Source: Candidatus Bathyarchaeota archaeon (GTDB taxonomy: Archaea; Thermoproteota; Bathyarchaeia; 40CM-2-53-6; RBG-13-38-9). Taken from it: a DNA stretch of 64,000 nucleotides. Below, in pieces: positions 8,286 to 17,186 of the stretch (positions are counted from its first letter, which is position 1; each line of letters starts with the position of its first letter). The stretch spans positions 33,805 to 97,804 of the forward strand of contig SMYQ01000001.1 of the NCBI GenBank assembly GCA_007050885.1. Direction: 5' to 3'. The translations under genes were made by a program, and so were the position numbers. The notes beneath the pieces were generated by a model. The model was not told the DNA's origin and did not search any database. It was given only the letters and a program-made list of their open reading frames with translations.

Positions 8286-8855
8286 TCAACCCTCAAATTT
8301 GCAGCCCGTGAGCGTTTCAAGGTCTTCCACTGTAGCGACTCCTGCGTAGAGCCTGCCTAGGATGGCCCAGGACGGGACTGCCGTCACATTCATTGCAATG
8401 CATGTATCCAGGCGTTCTTCAGAGCAGTCAAAATAGATGTTTCCCAGATAAGGACTGCTCCAGAGTGTCCTGAGCTGAAGGTCTGTGGCGTTGGTGCCAA
8501 TTACACCATAGAGGATTGTGTTCTGCTCCCTCAGACACGAAAAGAATTCCTTCTGGGCTGTCATAGCTTCGACGGCTGCACTGAGTTCGGTTCTTACAGG
8601 GAATACGTACCTGCCGTCTCTGTCAACATAAATTTCCACGAGGTCCCCGTCAAATTTGAAAATGACCTTGTAGACTCCACCTTCAGGAATAAGTGTTATG
8701 TCTGTTACAGTGGATCCGGGATTCGAAAGCTCGTAAGCGTTTTTTATTTTCTCGGAAATTTCAGTTTCCATGTCACTCTCAGGGCGGCGAAACCACGAAA
8801 ACAGACCGATAATAATAACCACCAGAATTGCCAATACAAACCATTGCTTGTGCAT
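8286..8855 (-). CDS. membrane-anchored thioredoxin-fold protein
   Basis: 189 residues from ATG 8855; upstream in-frame starts up to 8942 fall beyond the promoter and are rejected. Residues 1-22 form one signal anchor (MHKQWFVLAILVVIIIGLFSW), so the rest faces outward. The C-terminal 100 residues contain a thioredoxin-like pattern: a beta strand before FFSCLRE, a cysteine in IYFDCSE and another in DTCIAMN, then a cis-proline-like VTAVPSW and a final LTGC. This resembles the periplasmic thioredoxin domain of VKOR/DsbA-type proteins. The usual CxxC is not visible at the first cysteine, so simple disulfide oxidase activity is doubtful. The many Cys-rich secreted proteins nearby make a role in disulfide handling attractive but inferred. 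Confidence 0.6.
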   Translation of the reverse strand: MHKQWFVLAILVVIIIGLFSWFRRPESDMETEISEKIKNAYELSNPGSTVTDITLIPEGGVYKVIFKFDGDLVEIYVDRDGRYVFPVRTELSAAVEAMTAQKEFFSCLREQNTILYGVIGTNATDLQLRTLWSSPYLGNIYFDCSEERLDTCIAMNVTAVPSWAILGRLYAGVATVEDLETLTGCKFEG

Positions 8856-8874
8856 GAAACTTCTAAGAAAATGG

Positions 8875-8907
8875 GAATAAAAAGCTTGTGGGCGAAAAAA
8901 TAAATAC
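8875..8907. promoter_or_regulatory. divergent promoter pair
   Basis: The 71-bp gap between ATG 8855 (minus) and GTG 8927 (plus) holds two TATA boxes. Minus-strand CTTTTTATTC at 8875-8884 is centred 25 nt from 8855. Plus-strand ATAAATAC at 8900-8907 is centred about 24 nt from 8927. Both transcripts should be leaderless. Confidence 0.55.
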
Positions 8908-8926
8908 TCCGCAACCTTAGTCCTGA

Positions 8927-10660
8927 GTGAAGCGATTCGCATTAGCCCTGCTTATATTCTCAATTGCTTTCGCACAGCAGGAACATCACCTGACTGATGT
9001 CACACCTGTTGACGCGAACCTCAACATGAGCGGCTACAACATAAGCGTCACAGATGTTGTCAAAGTCGGGAATTCGCAGAGCAGTTATATTCATTTCTCC
9101 GAAGATTTGTCAGGCAGTGGTTTCAGCATTGTGTTTGATGGTGTGGGAACGGGTGATGCCAATTACATTTACATCAAGGGCGGCGCAGGGAGTATGCAGA
9201 ACTACATAAATCTCCTCCGCATATCAAGGGATACAGGGAGCACAACCATTTACGGCGGTCTAAGCGTCAGTGGAGCCTCTACACTCAATGCCGTTGACGT
9301 GGGCGGCAAGAATGTCACGGGTGTAAATTCGGTGGTGGGGGACAGCACGCTGGAGCTGGAGGGTTCCGGGGGGCTGGGAATACACATTACCTCGGGCGGG
9401 AATGTTGGGGTTGGTGCCGTTCCTGGCAGCTACAAGCTGGACGTCTCCGGTGCCGGGAGGTTGACCGGGGACTTGACTGTAAGTGGTGGGAACCTGTATA
9501 TGGGAAACAACCAGATAAACGACTTGTCGGGGGCTTTTGAACTTTATTCTGACAATTCTGATGATGATTTCATAGAGCTGCAGAGTAACGATGATACTTA
9601 TGGCGTGATAATCCGGGAAGATGTGGACAATGGCGGGAGCGAGTGGGGGAACTTGGAGGTCAGGGACGGGAAGCTGTCCCTTGGGTTCAATAATGATGCG
9701 GGCGGGTTGACAATAACTGACCAGGATTGTGTGCGGATTGACGCGGGTGGGGGAACCTGCACTGGGGCGGAGGGGCTTGTGGTTGACGGGAGCGTTGGCA
9801 TCGGCACAACTGTCTTCGGATCCGGGTTGAATGTTTCCGGGAGCGTTGAAGCCGGCGGGCTGCTGGACACTGACGGGAGCAACTTCTTTGATGGGGGTTG
9901 CACAGGCAACCAGCACATAACTGGAATTGATTCTACTGGCGCAATCACCTGTGGCTCGGATACCGCGGACATAGATTCCGTACGGGGTGGTGAAGGAATA
10001 AGTGGAGGCGGAGGAAGCGGGACCGTAACGCTTTCGCTGGAAAGCGACATAACTGTCAACAACTTGGTTGTTGCTGGATCCACGAAGTTTTCAGGTTCGG
10101 CGACTGACACGGTGCTTTACGGCTTTGGCAGCCCTGCAAGCAACCCCCGGGGAGGTGGTTTCCGAATCAGGCGCGAAGATATTGGCAACCCATATTTTCC
10201 TGGTTACGACGCGCTTGTAATCGAGAAACTGGACCCTTACTCAACGACTTCGCAGGGGGGAATTGCTTTCACGATGTATGACACCGCAGGTGAGATAACT
10301 GCGATGGAAATTGAAGGGGACGGGGATGTCGGAATCAGAGGGAGCCTATACGATATGGACGGTAACGTTCTTTCAATATCCGACGGCTTACTAGTAATGG
10401 GATCTATCACAGTAGGTGGAAATGACATCAGAGGGGACCCTGCCTACAGTGACCGAGTATACCTGGCAGGAATTTCAAAGGTCATAAGTGAGTGGAATGA
10501 CATCCATGACGAGGGAGGAATAATAATAGAAACTTACTGCACTGGCTACAACAAGTGGAGAACTCAGAGAGCCGACTTCGTCGTTCAACACAGGTCCAAT
10601 GGCCTGTGGGGCACATGTCAATTGTGGATGGATTATGGAGATGACTACAACTGTCCGTGA
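8927..10660 (+). CDS. secreted tail-fibre-like surface protein 1
   Basis: 577 residues from GTG 8927. The signal peptide is residues 1-16 (FALALLIFSIAFA, cut near AQQ). The rest is low in charge and rich in Gly, Ser, Asn and Asp, with repeated short beta units such as TVSGGNLYMG and VGIGT. This texture is typical of phage tail-fibre or autotransporter-like beta-helical adhesins. Cysteines are few and concentrated at the C-terminus (ETYCTGY, GTCQLW, DYNC). The next gene is a paralogue with the same order of segments. A central block (9343-9804) is identical in DNA to that paralogue while the flanks differ strongly. No phage genes are nearby, so it reads as a cellular surface protein. The two genes are linked by a one-base overlap (TGATG). 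Confidence 0.8.
   Translation: MKRFALALLIFSIAFAQQEHHLTDVTPVDANLNMSGYNISVTDVVKVGNSQSSYIHFSEDLSGSGFSIVFDGVGTGDANYIYIKGGAGSMQNYINLLRISRDTGSTTIYGGLSVSGASTLNAVDVGGKNVTGVNSVVGDSTLELEGSGGLGIHITSGGNVGVGAVPGSYKLDVSGAGRLTGDLTVSGGNLYMGNNQINDLSGAFELYSDNSDDDFIELQSNDDTYGVIIREDVDNGGSEWGNLEVRDGKLSLGFNNDAGGLTITDQDCVRIDAGGGTCTGAEGLVVDGSVGIGTTVFGSGLNVSGSVEAGGLLDTDGSNFFDGGCTGNQHITGIDSTGAITCGSDTADIDSVRGGEGISGGGGSGTVTLSLESDITVNNLVVAGSTKFSGSATDTVLYGFGSPASNPRGGGFRIRREDIGNPYFPGYDALVIEKLDPYSTTSQGGIAFTMYDTAGEITAMEIEGDGDVGIRGSLYDMDGNVLSISDGLLVMGSITVGGNDIRGDPAYSDRVYLAGISKVISEWNDIHDEGGIIIETYCTGYNKWRTQRADFVVQHRSNGLWGTCQLWMDYGDDYNCP
9343..9804 (+). repeat. 462-bp direct repeat, copy 1
   Basis: Read base by base, this segment matches 11115-11576 with no difference found by eye. 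It lies in frame inside the first tail-fibre-like gene. Offset between copies is 1,772 bp. Confidence 0.88.
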
Positions 10661-12441
10661 TGAAAATGGCAAACGCAAAAAAACAAAATGGCTTGGAAAA
10701 AATTTTCATAGTAGCTCTGCTTCTCTTCCCGACCATCGCCCAGCATTCACATCCCTTGAGTGAGATCACTGATATCAACACCAACCTCGATATGAATTCC
10801 TATGACATAACGAACGTTAGCACCATACGCATTGGGAACTCACAGAGCAGCTATATTCATTTCTCCGAAGATGCGACGGGGGCTGGTTTCAGCATAGTTT
10901 TTGATGGTGCTGGCACCGGCGACTCCAATTATCTTTACGTAAAGGGCGGCGCAAGTGGGGTGGGAAGCCACCTAAATCTTTTGCGCGTCTCCAGAGATTC
11001 CGGAAATGTGGCGCTGCTTTCATCTGGAACCTTTAGCGTCAGTGGAACTGCCACTATGAATGCAATCACCTTGAGCAATGATGATATCACAAATGTGGAA
11101 TCTGTTGTGGGCTCCAGCACGCTGGAGCTGGAGGGTTCCGGGGGGCTGGGAATACACATTACCTCGGGCGGGAATGTTGGGGTTGGTGCCGTTCCTGGCA
11201 GCTACAAGCTGGACGTCTCCGGTGCCGGGAGGTTGACCGGGGACTTGACTGTAAGTGGTGGGAACCTGTATATGGGAAACAACCAGATAAACGACTTGTC
11301 GGGGGCTTTTGAACTTTATTCTGACAATTCTGATGATGATTTCATAGAGCTGCAGAGTAACGATGATACTTATGGCGTGATAATCCGGGAAGATGTGGAC
11401 AATGGCGGGAGCGAGTGGGGGAACTTGGAGGTCAGGGACGGGAAGCTGTCCCTTGGGTTCAATAATGATGCGGGCGGGTTGACAATAACTGACCAGGATT
11501 GTGTGCGGATTGACGCGGGTGGGGGAACCTGCACTGGGGCGGAGGGGCTTGTGGTTGACGGGAGCGTTGGCATCGGGACGGCGAGCCCGTCTTCGAAGCT
11601 TGAGGTAACGGGGAGCATAGAGACAAGTGGACTGCTGGACGCCGATGGGAGCAGCTTCTTTGATGGGGGTTGCAGTGCCAACCAGCATGTGACTGGAATC
11701 GACTCCACAGGCGCGATTACATGTGCCGCTGACTCAGCAATCATAGAGACTGTGAGTGCCGGCAACGACGTGGACGGCGGAGGAACAAGTGGCGACATTT
11801 CGCTGTATCTGGAAAACAATATAGACCTGACCTCGTTGGAGGTTTCGGAGCCAATAAGGTATGCCGGCTCGGATAACAGCGTCATACTTTACGGGCTGAC
11901 TGGGGCAACAGGAATCCCGACGGGAGACGGCTTCAGGATTAGGTACGACGAGGATATGTTGGGGGACACAGGGTCACTGGTATTCACGAAAACCGACAGC
12001 AGTTCGTCCGTTGACGGGGGGATTGCATTCAGAATGAGGGGAACCTCAGCGAACTTCAGAGCAATGGAAATCAAAGAAAATGGAGACGTTGGGATTAAAG
12101 GCAACTTATATGCCATAGACGGCAGCCAGGTCTACGTGATGGAGGACCTGTACATAACTGGTGACTTGGAAATCAATGATGTTATAGGTCCAATTTGGGC
12201 GTCTGGTGGTGACTACATAAATGTTGAAGGGGATACGGGAACATTGTATGGGCGTAGCTTTTGGTCAAACAGGTTCGCGGTAACATGCAGCAGCACCACC
12301 CATGGCGCGTTTATGTATGAGCAGTATTGTGATGCTTACAATCGCCGGATAGTCAGGGTAAAGGTCTGCAGGCAATTATCTTCTGGGTCGTTTGACTGGT
12401 ACGTATTCTTGAGTGGTTCATGCGCCAGCACGAACTGCTAA
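10660..12441 (+). CDS. secreted tail-fibre-like surface protein 2
   Basis: 593 residues from ATG 10660; GTG 10657 adds one residue. A basic N-terminus and hydrophobic stretch (IFIVALLLFPTIAQ) form a signal peptide. N-terminal (SEITDINTNLDM...NSQSSYIHFSED) and C-terminal halves are diverged homologues of protein 1, but residues about 153-305 are encoded by DNA identical to it. After the block comes ASPSSKLEVTGSIE, a phrase common in tail-fibre-like repeat proteins. The C-terminus carries four cysteines (VTCSS, EQYCDA, KVCRQL, GSCASTNC), more than protein 1. Likely a surface adhesin or coat component. Co-transcribed with the preceding gene. Confidence 0.8.
   Translation: MKMANAKKQNGLEKIFIVALLLFPTIAQHSHPLSEITDINTNLDMNSYDITNVSTIRIGNSQSSYIHFSEDATGAGFSIVFDGAGTGDSNYLYVKGGASGVGSHLNLLRVSRDSGNVALLSSGTFSVSGTATMNAITLSNDDITNVESVVGSSTLELEGSGGLGIHITSGGNVGVGAVPGSYKLDVSGAGRLTGDLTVSGGNLYMGNNQINDLSGAFELYSDNSDDDFIELQSNDDTYGVIIREDVDNGGSEWGNLEVRDGKLSLGFNNDAGGLTITDQDCVRIDAGGGTCTGAEGLVVDGSVGIGTASPSSKLEVTGSIETSGLLDADGSSFFDGGCSANQHVTGIDSTGAITCAADSAIIETVSAGNDVDGGGTSGDISLYLENNIDLTSLEVSEPIRYAGSDNSVILYGLTGATGIPTGDGFRIRYDEDMLGDTGSLVFTKTDSSSSVDGGIAFRMRGTSANFRAMEIKENGDVGIKGNLYAIDGSQVYVMEDLYITGDLEINDVIGPIWASGGDYINVEGDTGTLYGRSFWSNRFAVTCSSTTHGAFMYEQYCDAYNRRIVRVKVCRQLSSGSFDWYVFLSGSCASTNC
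11115..11576 (+). repeat. 462-bp direct repeat, copy 2
   Basis: Second copy of the block at 9343-9804. Both borders are sharp: immediately outside, the two genes differ at many synonymous and non-synonymous positions, which points to gene conversion rather than simple duplication. Confidence 0.88.
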
Positions 12442-12456
12442 TGCCAAAGGATAAGC

Positions 12457-12464
12457 TTTTTATG
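12457..12464 (+). promoter_or_regulatory. TATA-like element of the Cys-rich gene
   Basis: TTTTTATG is centred about 25 nt upstream of GTG 12485. It is a weaker match than the other TATA boxes in this window. Confidence 0.4.
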
Positions 12465-12484
12465 TGTTTTCGATTAAAGCTTGA

Positions 12485-15400
12485 GTGAATAAGAAGCTAT
12501 TGCTTTTCTTCTTGTTTTTTCCCGTCATGGCCTACAATCTTTCCGTGGTCGGACAAATAGTTTCAGGAAGCTGCCCGCAGGGGTGGGAAGCGGCAGCCAG
12601 TTTGTCCGGAACGACGAACGCGCATGTGGCCGAACCGGACTATGGTTCATATGCGTATAAATTGTGCGTCTACGGCGACAGCGTAAACGACGCGGGGGTG
12701 GCCGCAAAGAGTTCGCTCGCTTCAGACGAGAGCGCAATAATGGGCCTGAAGAAACTGACCAACTCGCATGCGGAAGACCCGGGATTTTCCAATTATGATA
12801 ATGCCTCTTACATTTCATGTCCAGTGAATGCATCGGTAAAGACAAGCTGTGGTGCTGAGGAAACTTGTGTAGTAGAATTTTACAAGACGACAAATTCCCA
12901 CGTCGCGGCGTGCGGCACGGGACTCACATACAAGCTTTGCGTGAAGGCAGTGGAGCCGGACATCTATGAGGCTGCCTGCACCTGCTCCGCGACCGGTGCG
13001 ACCTGGGGCGCCGACGACTTCGTGGACACGCTCAGCAGCTGCTGCGGCGACGACACGGGGGAAAAGATAAGTACGCCCTTGACCAGCGGCACCTGCATCG
13101 TCCAGGGTTCCGAGTCCGTGTGCTGCGCCGACAACAAATGCGGGCGCGACCTTGGGGCGTCCTATGACTGCGTTTCTCCGGGCTCCTCGTGCAGCAACTA
13201 CCTCTGCAGCGAGAGCACATGGTGGCTCTGCGAGCAGACCGTGAGCGCCTATTGTCTCAATGTGGACCTCAACAACGACGGATATTATGACCAATTCTGT
13301 GACAACAGCACGGGAAACTGGAACACCACGGCGAACTCGACGGACATGTGTCAGGTTGCCTGCGACCAGATGAACGGCATCTGGACGGGACAGAACATTT
13401 ATCCACAGGACACGAAGAACTGCTGCAGTTCGGTCGACACAGGCACGTGGTGCATCGCCACCTCAGAAAGGGTCACACGATGTGATGAGGGAACTCCGAC
13501 TGACTGTGGCGTTTATTGCGACACCACTGCTGTGATAAACGACGACGGAAAAAGTTATACCTGTTCGGGCGCGAGTGACAGGGACTGCACTGCAAGCGCC
13601 TGTTCGGGCTCGGATTGCCTGTGCAAGAAGGGCGAGGGGACTGGCTGCTACGTGTCTTCAGCATGCGCCTCAGGCAATTGTATTACCTATTCTGTGACAG
13701 GCGGGGAGTCCAACTATTTTGACCCCCCCTCCAATCCTTGGGATGGCGAGAACTCCCAGAGCTTCTCAGGAATCTGCTGCCCGTCGAACGGTTGCCCATA
13801 TGACGAGGACAACGACGGGACGATTGATGCCTGCGCGACCAACGGAACCTCAAATGTGGATTCTGACAATGACGGCGACCTGGATTATTGCTATGAGGGC
13901 ACATGGAAGGAATGCCAGTCGTACAGCTGCACGAGCGCCGCCAACTGCTACTGCATGGGCAACTCTACAGGCAAGGGGGCATGTGCCTACACCACGGAAA
14001 CACCGGGGATTTATAGCACCGGAACAGGGAGCTGCAAGATTCAGGACAGTGCACTCGGCTGCGCGCTGCCGTGCGATGCCGACGCCAACACCACGACCAG
14101 GGAATACATAAGCACGCAGGGCTTCTGCATCAAGGGCGGGGGCAGCTGCCTGGACATCTACAAGGGTTCCAACTGGTTCGGAAACGGCTCGCTGTCAATA
14201 GTGAATGTCAGCGTGGACTGCCTCTGCAGTTCACAGGCCGAATGCACCGTCAACGTGTTCAACGACAGCAACGTGCGAATCTACACGACGACACAGACCG
14301 TGTCCGCCACAGGGGGGTCAGATTTCATTCCCCTGACCAATCCCTTCCAAAAGGGCGGGAACATAATCAGGGTCAACTGCAGCTGCGGAAGCACGGGGAC
14401 GGTGCCTCCAACAAACTGCACGAAGACCGTGGCGTCCCTGAACTATCAGACTTCGAGCTCCTTCAGTGCAGGGAGATGGAAGGTTGGCAATGTGGCCCAG
14501 TTAAACGTGCTTGTCAACAATCTCGGGGACGTTGACCTGGCGCAGTTCACGGTCGGGGCCCGCGTCAACAACGGGGCCATCTCGCTGGTCAATATAAGCA
14601 GCCAGCCCCCGCTTGGCAAGGGCAAGTCCCGGACCGTGCCGATTCTCCTAGGTATACCCATAGGCATGTTCAACGACACCAAGCAGACCCTGTCGAATGA
14701 GACGGAGATAATCGTGTTCACGAACGTGACCGATGTTTTGCTGTTATATGAGCTCAGCGGCAGCAGCTACACCTATCAGTGCGACGCTACAAGCGACTGC
14801 CCGACTGCGTGCCCGTCACAAGCCAGCAACTGCTGGGCCTTTGGCGGGTTGTCCAATTTCACCTGCTCCTACGGAGTATGCTGCCCGAGCGGCGATCACT
14901 TTGAGGACGGGGCCTGCTGCCTGCCCGGCTACAGCTGTTGTGTCACTGACGCCGTATGTTCATCGGAGGAATGGTGCGCCAATGCCTCCACATACTCGAA
15001 CTTTGGCATACCCTGGTCATGCAACGACCTGCGGCTTAGTGGACAAACCTGCGGGGAAGACAGGATGTGCGCCCCCGGGAACTGTGAGGCCGAACCCGTC
15101 AGCGGAAACAATTCGTACTGCTGTCCTGCAGTACTCACGATAAGTGAGGCAGGCGGGGAATGCACGACCACCCAGGGCGACGACACTTGCACTGGTTTGG
15201 GGTGCTGCACCAGTGACTCTGAGTGTACATCCGGAAACTGGTGTTCCCTTTATGGCTACCGCTGTGTCGGCTGCCCTGATTCAACAAGTTCTGGTTACTT
15301 CAACGGCTACTGTGCTAGCACCAACTGCGTGGGGGTGGACGCCGACTGCTGCAACGGGGACTCTGACTGCACGACGGCCGAGGGACGGGCCAGTGCCTCA

Positions 15401-16081
15401 TATTTCTGCAACCTTGACACCAGCACCTGTGAAAGTTGTACAACCAGTCTCGACTATTATTGCCCGAGTTTTGCCAAGTGCTACCAACCGGGACCACAGA
15501 ACGGGGACCCGGACTGCTGCGCCGATGACAGTGACTGTCTTTCCGGAAGCAGCTGCGTAAGCAACACATGTGTTCCTGACAATATTGGGAAATATTGCAC
15601 ATCAGACGGTGACTGCGGGAGCGGGTTGAGCTGCATAAACAACGGCTGCGTGTTGGACAGCTTCGTGATAATCAATCCCACTTCAATCGACATGAATGTC
15701 GGCGAGATAAGATACGCCAACATAATTGTCAGAGACCCGCAGCTTAGGCAGGACACATACACGCTCAGCCTGTCCGGGAAATACCTGCAGTTCACAAAGA
15801 TAGACGGCAAAACTTCAATGAACATAAACCTCGGACCAAATGAAGTCAAGAAGTTCACGATGATAATTTATGGCGGTGCCGCCGTGTCGAATTCCGAGGT
15901 CAAAGTCTTTGCCAGCAGCCAAAGCGTGGCAGGAATAGCTTCAGAGGAGTCTCTGACATTGAATATAGCGCAGACTGCAGCCTCTGGACTTGTGGCCGCA
16001 GCGCCGGGCATAACGTTCGAAGAGTCGCTTGCGGCTCTCCTTATCGGGGGTGTTCTGGTTTGGAGCCTGAAAAGGCTGTAA
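12485..16081 (+). CDS. large Cys-rich secreted protein with C-terminal membrane anchor
   Basis: 1,198 residues from GTG 12485. The signal peptide is residues 2-16 (KKLLLFFLFFPVMA). The body is a long chain of small disulfide-rich units of the type CC-x-DSDC-x-SG-x2-C; examples are SDCLSGSSC and DGDCGSGLSC near the C-terminus. Three acidic, calcium-binding-like loops occur: DLNNDGYYD, DEDNDGTID and DSDNDGDLD, around 13270, 13800 and 13860, resembling thrombospondin type 3 or EF-like loops. Residues about 1060-1165 form a cysteine-free beta domain, followed by a hydrophobic segment (LAALLIGGVLVWSL) and KRL, which should anchor it in the membrane. Many NxS/T sequons suggest glycosylation. The next gene starts inside its 3' end. 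Function unknown; adhesion or coat role inferred. Confidence 0.82.
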   Translation: MNKKLLLFFLFFPVMAYNLSVVGQIVSGSCPQGWEAAASLSGTTNAHVAEPDYGSYAYKLCVYGDSVNDAGVAAKSSLASDESAIMGLKKLTNSHAEDPGFSNYDNASYISCPVNASVKTSCGAEETCVVEFYKTTNSHVAACGTGLTYKLCVKAVEPDIYEAACTCSATGATWGADDFVDTLSSCCGDDTGEKISTPLTSGTCIVQGSESVCCADNKCGRDLGASYDCVSPGSSCSNYLCSESTWWLCEQTVSAYCLNVDLNNDGYYDQFCDNSTGNWNTTANSTDMCQVACDQMNGIWTGQNIYPQDTKNCCSSVDTGTWCIATSERVTRCDEGTPTDCGVYCDTTAVINDDGKSYTCSGASDRDCTASACSGSDCLCKKGEGTGCYVSSACASGNCITYSVTGGESNYFDPPSNPWDGENSQSFSGICCPSNGCPYDEDNDGTIDACATNGTSNVDSDNDGDLDYCYEGTWKECQSYSCTSAANCYCMGNSTGKGACAYTTETPGIYSTGTGSCKIQDSALGCALPCDADANTTTREYISTQGFCIKGGGSCLDIYKGSNWFGNGSLSIVNVSVDCLCSSQAECTVNVFNDSNVRIYTTTQTVSATGGSDFIPLTNPFQKGGNIIRVNCSCGSTGTVPPTNCTKTVASLNYQTSSSFSAGRWKVGNVAQLNVLVNNLGDVDLAQFTVGARVNNGAISLVNISSQPPLGKGKSRTVPILLGIPIGMFNDTKQTLSNETEIIVFTNVTDVLLLYELSGSSYTYQCDATSDCPTACPSQASNCWAFGGLSNFTCSYGVCCPSGDHFEDGACCLPGYSCCVTDAVCSSEEWCANASTYSNFGIPWSCNDLRLSGQTCGEDRMCAPGNCEAEPVSGNNSYCCPAVLTISEAGGECTTTQGDDTCTGLGCCTSDSECTSGNWCSLYGYRCVGCPDSTSSGYFNGYCASTNCVGVDADCCNGDSDCTTAEGRASASYFCNLDTSTCESCTTSLDYYCPSFAKCYQPGPQNGDPDCCADDSDCLSGSSCVSNTCVPDNIGKYCTSDGDCGSGLSCINNGCVLDSFVIINPTSIDMNVGEIRYANIIVRDPQLRQDTYTLSLSGKYLQFTKIDGKTSMNINLGPNEVKKFTMIIYGGAAVSNSEVKVFASSQSVAGIASEESLTLNIAQTAASGLVAAAPGITFEESLAALLIGGVLVWSLKRL

Positions 16082-16608
16082 AGGAAGCTAGACGCATCAT
16101 AGAGGCCCATTTCGACGGGAAAGACTACACTCCTGAATTAACGGGTCGCGCTGGAGTCTTCGTGACATTGACGAAGGGCGGCCTGCTCAGAGGGTGCATC
16201 GGGTTCTCATCCCCTGTGGAATTGTCAAAAGGCCTTAAGGGTGCCTCCCTGTCGGCAATAAGAGACCCCCGGTTTCCACCCATGACAAAAAAAGAACTCG
16301 GGGAAGTTGAGATAGAAGTCAGCCTGCTCACGCCGCCCGAGAAGGTCGCGCGGCCACTTGACGAAATCCAAGTAGGGAAGCACGGGCTGATCGTTCGCAA
16401 AGGATTCCACTCAGGGCTTTTGCTGCCTCAGGTAGCGGTAGAACAGGGATGGAACGTCGAGGAATTTTTGGACGGCTGCTGCCTGAAGGCCGGGCTTCCG
16501 GAAGGTTCCTGGAAAGAGGCGGAGGTCTACCGGTTCGAAGGAACCGTGTTCGGTGAGGAAAGGCCGCGGGGAAAGGTCGTGAAAAGGGATTTGGATGAAC
16601 AACGATGA
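16060..16608 (+). CDS. AMMECR1-domain protein
   Basis: 182 residues. The start is TTG 16060, 22 bases inside the end of the preceding gene, supported by a G-rich stretch (GGGGGTG) about 9 nt upstream. The family signature LRGCIGF is at about residues 42-48, followed by DPRFPP at about 69-74 and the C-terminal block LLPQVAVEQGW, then LDGCCLKAGL. AMMECR1 proteins are conserved in archaea and eukaryotes; their biochemical role is not established, and the conserved LRGCIG surface is thought to bind a ligand or act catalytically. Downstream it overlaps the pcm gene by 14 bases. Confidence 0.93.
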   Translation: MEPEKAVKEARRIIEAHFDGKDYTPELTGRAGVFVTLTKGGLLRGCIGFSSPVELSKGLKGASLSAIRDPRFPPMTKKELGEVEIEVSLLTPPEKVARPLDEIQVGKHGLIVRKGFHSGLLLPQVAVEQGWNVEEFLDGCCLKAGLPEGSWKEAEVYRFEGTVFGEERPRGKVVKRDLDEQR

Positions 16609-17185
16609 ACTCGTCGACCGTGTCGTTGAGAGGGGTTTTCTAAAGACCAAGCGCATAATTGAAGCTTTCAGGAAGGTCGACAGGAAGGAGTTTGTGCTGC
16701 CAAGGCACGTGAAGCACGCCTACGCAGATGACGCGCTCCCGCATCTGGCGGGGCAGACCATCCCACAACCGAGCACCGTCGCGGTAATGCTGGAACTGCT
16801 GCAGCCCAACGGCGTAGCGCTTGACGTGGGGACTGGGAGCGGGTATACCGCCGCACTGTTGAGCAGGCTGTGCAAGGGAGTCCACACCGTGGAGAGGATA
16901 CATAGCCTCGCGGAATTCGCGAACGAGAGGCTTAAAAAGCTCAAGAACGTAAAAACACACTTGGGAGATGGAAGCAGGGGGCTGCGGGGGATGCAGTGGG
17001 ACTGCATCCTCGTAACTGCAGAGGCCTCCCAGATACCGAAGGAACTCAAGGAGCAACTGAAGGAAGGGGGAAAAATAGTGATGCCTGTGGACGGTTCGCT
17101 TGTTCTGGGCAGGAGGAACGGCGAGTTCTCTATTGTCAAAGAGGTATGGGGTTTTGCATTCGTACCTTTGAGGGAAGGGGTTTGA
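16595..17185 (+). CDS. pcm: protein-L-isoaspartate O-methyltransferase
   Basis: 196 residues, slightly short for the family (about 210-220). The substrate-side motif GQTIPQPS is at 53-60, the SAM-binding loop DVGTGSGY at 77-84, the acidic end of beta-2 in HTVERI at about 97-102, and GDGSRG further on. It methylates abnormal isoaspartyl residues with S-adenosylmethionine, starting repair of aged proteins in the cytosol. It sits in a tight run with the AMMECR1 and MBF1 genes (14-base overlap upstream, 1-base gap downstream). Confidence 0.94.
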   Translation: MNNDELVDRVVERGFLKTKRIIEAFRKVDRKEFVLPRHVKHAYADDALPHLAGQTIPQPSTVAVMLELLQPNGVALDVGTGSGYTAALLSRLCKGVHTVERIHSLAEFANERLKKLKNVKTHLGDGSRGLRGMQWDCILVTAEASQIPKELKEQLKEGGKIVMPVDGSLVLGRRNGEFSIVKEVWGFAFVPLREGV

Positions 17186-17186
17186 A

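Noticed and set aside
9343..11576. The 462-bp identical copies as an insertion element
   Set aside because: They are in frame inside two homologous genes at matching positions, without inverted ends, target duplications or transposase.
8927..12441. A prophage, because of the tail-fibre-like texture
   Set aside because: No capsid, terminase, portal, integrase or tail-assembly genes nearby; both proteins have signal peptides, which phage fibres lack.
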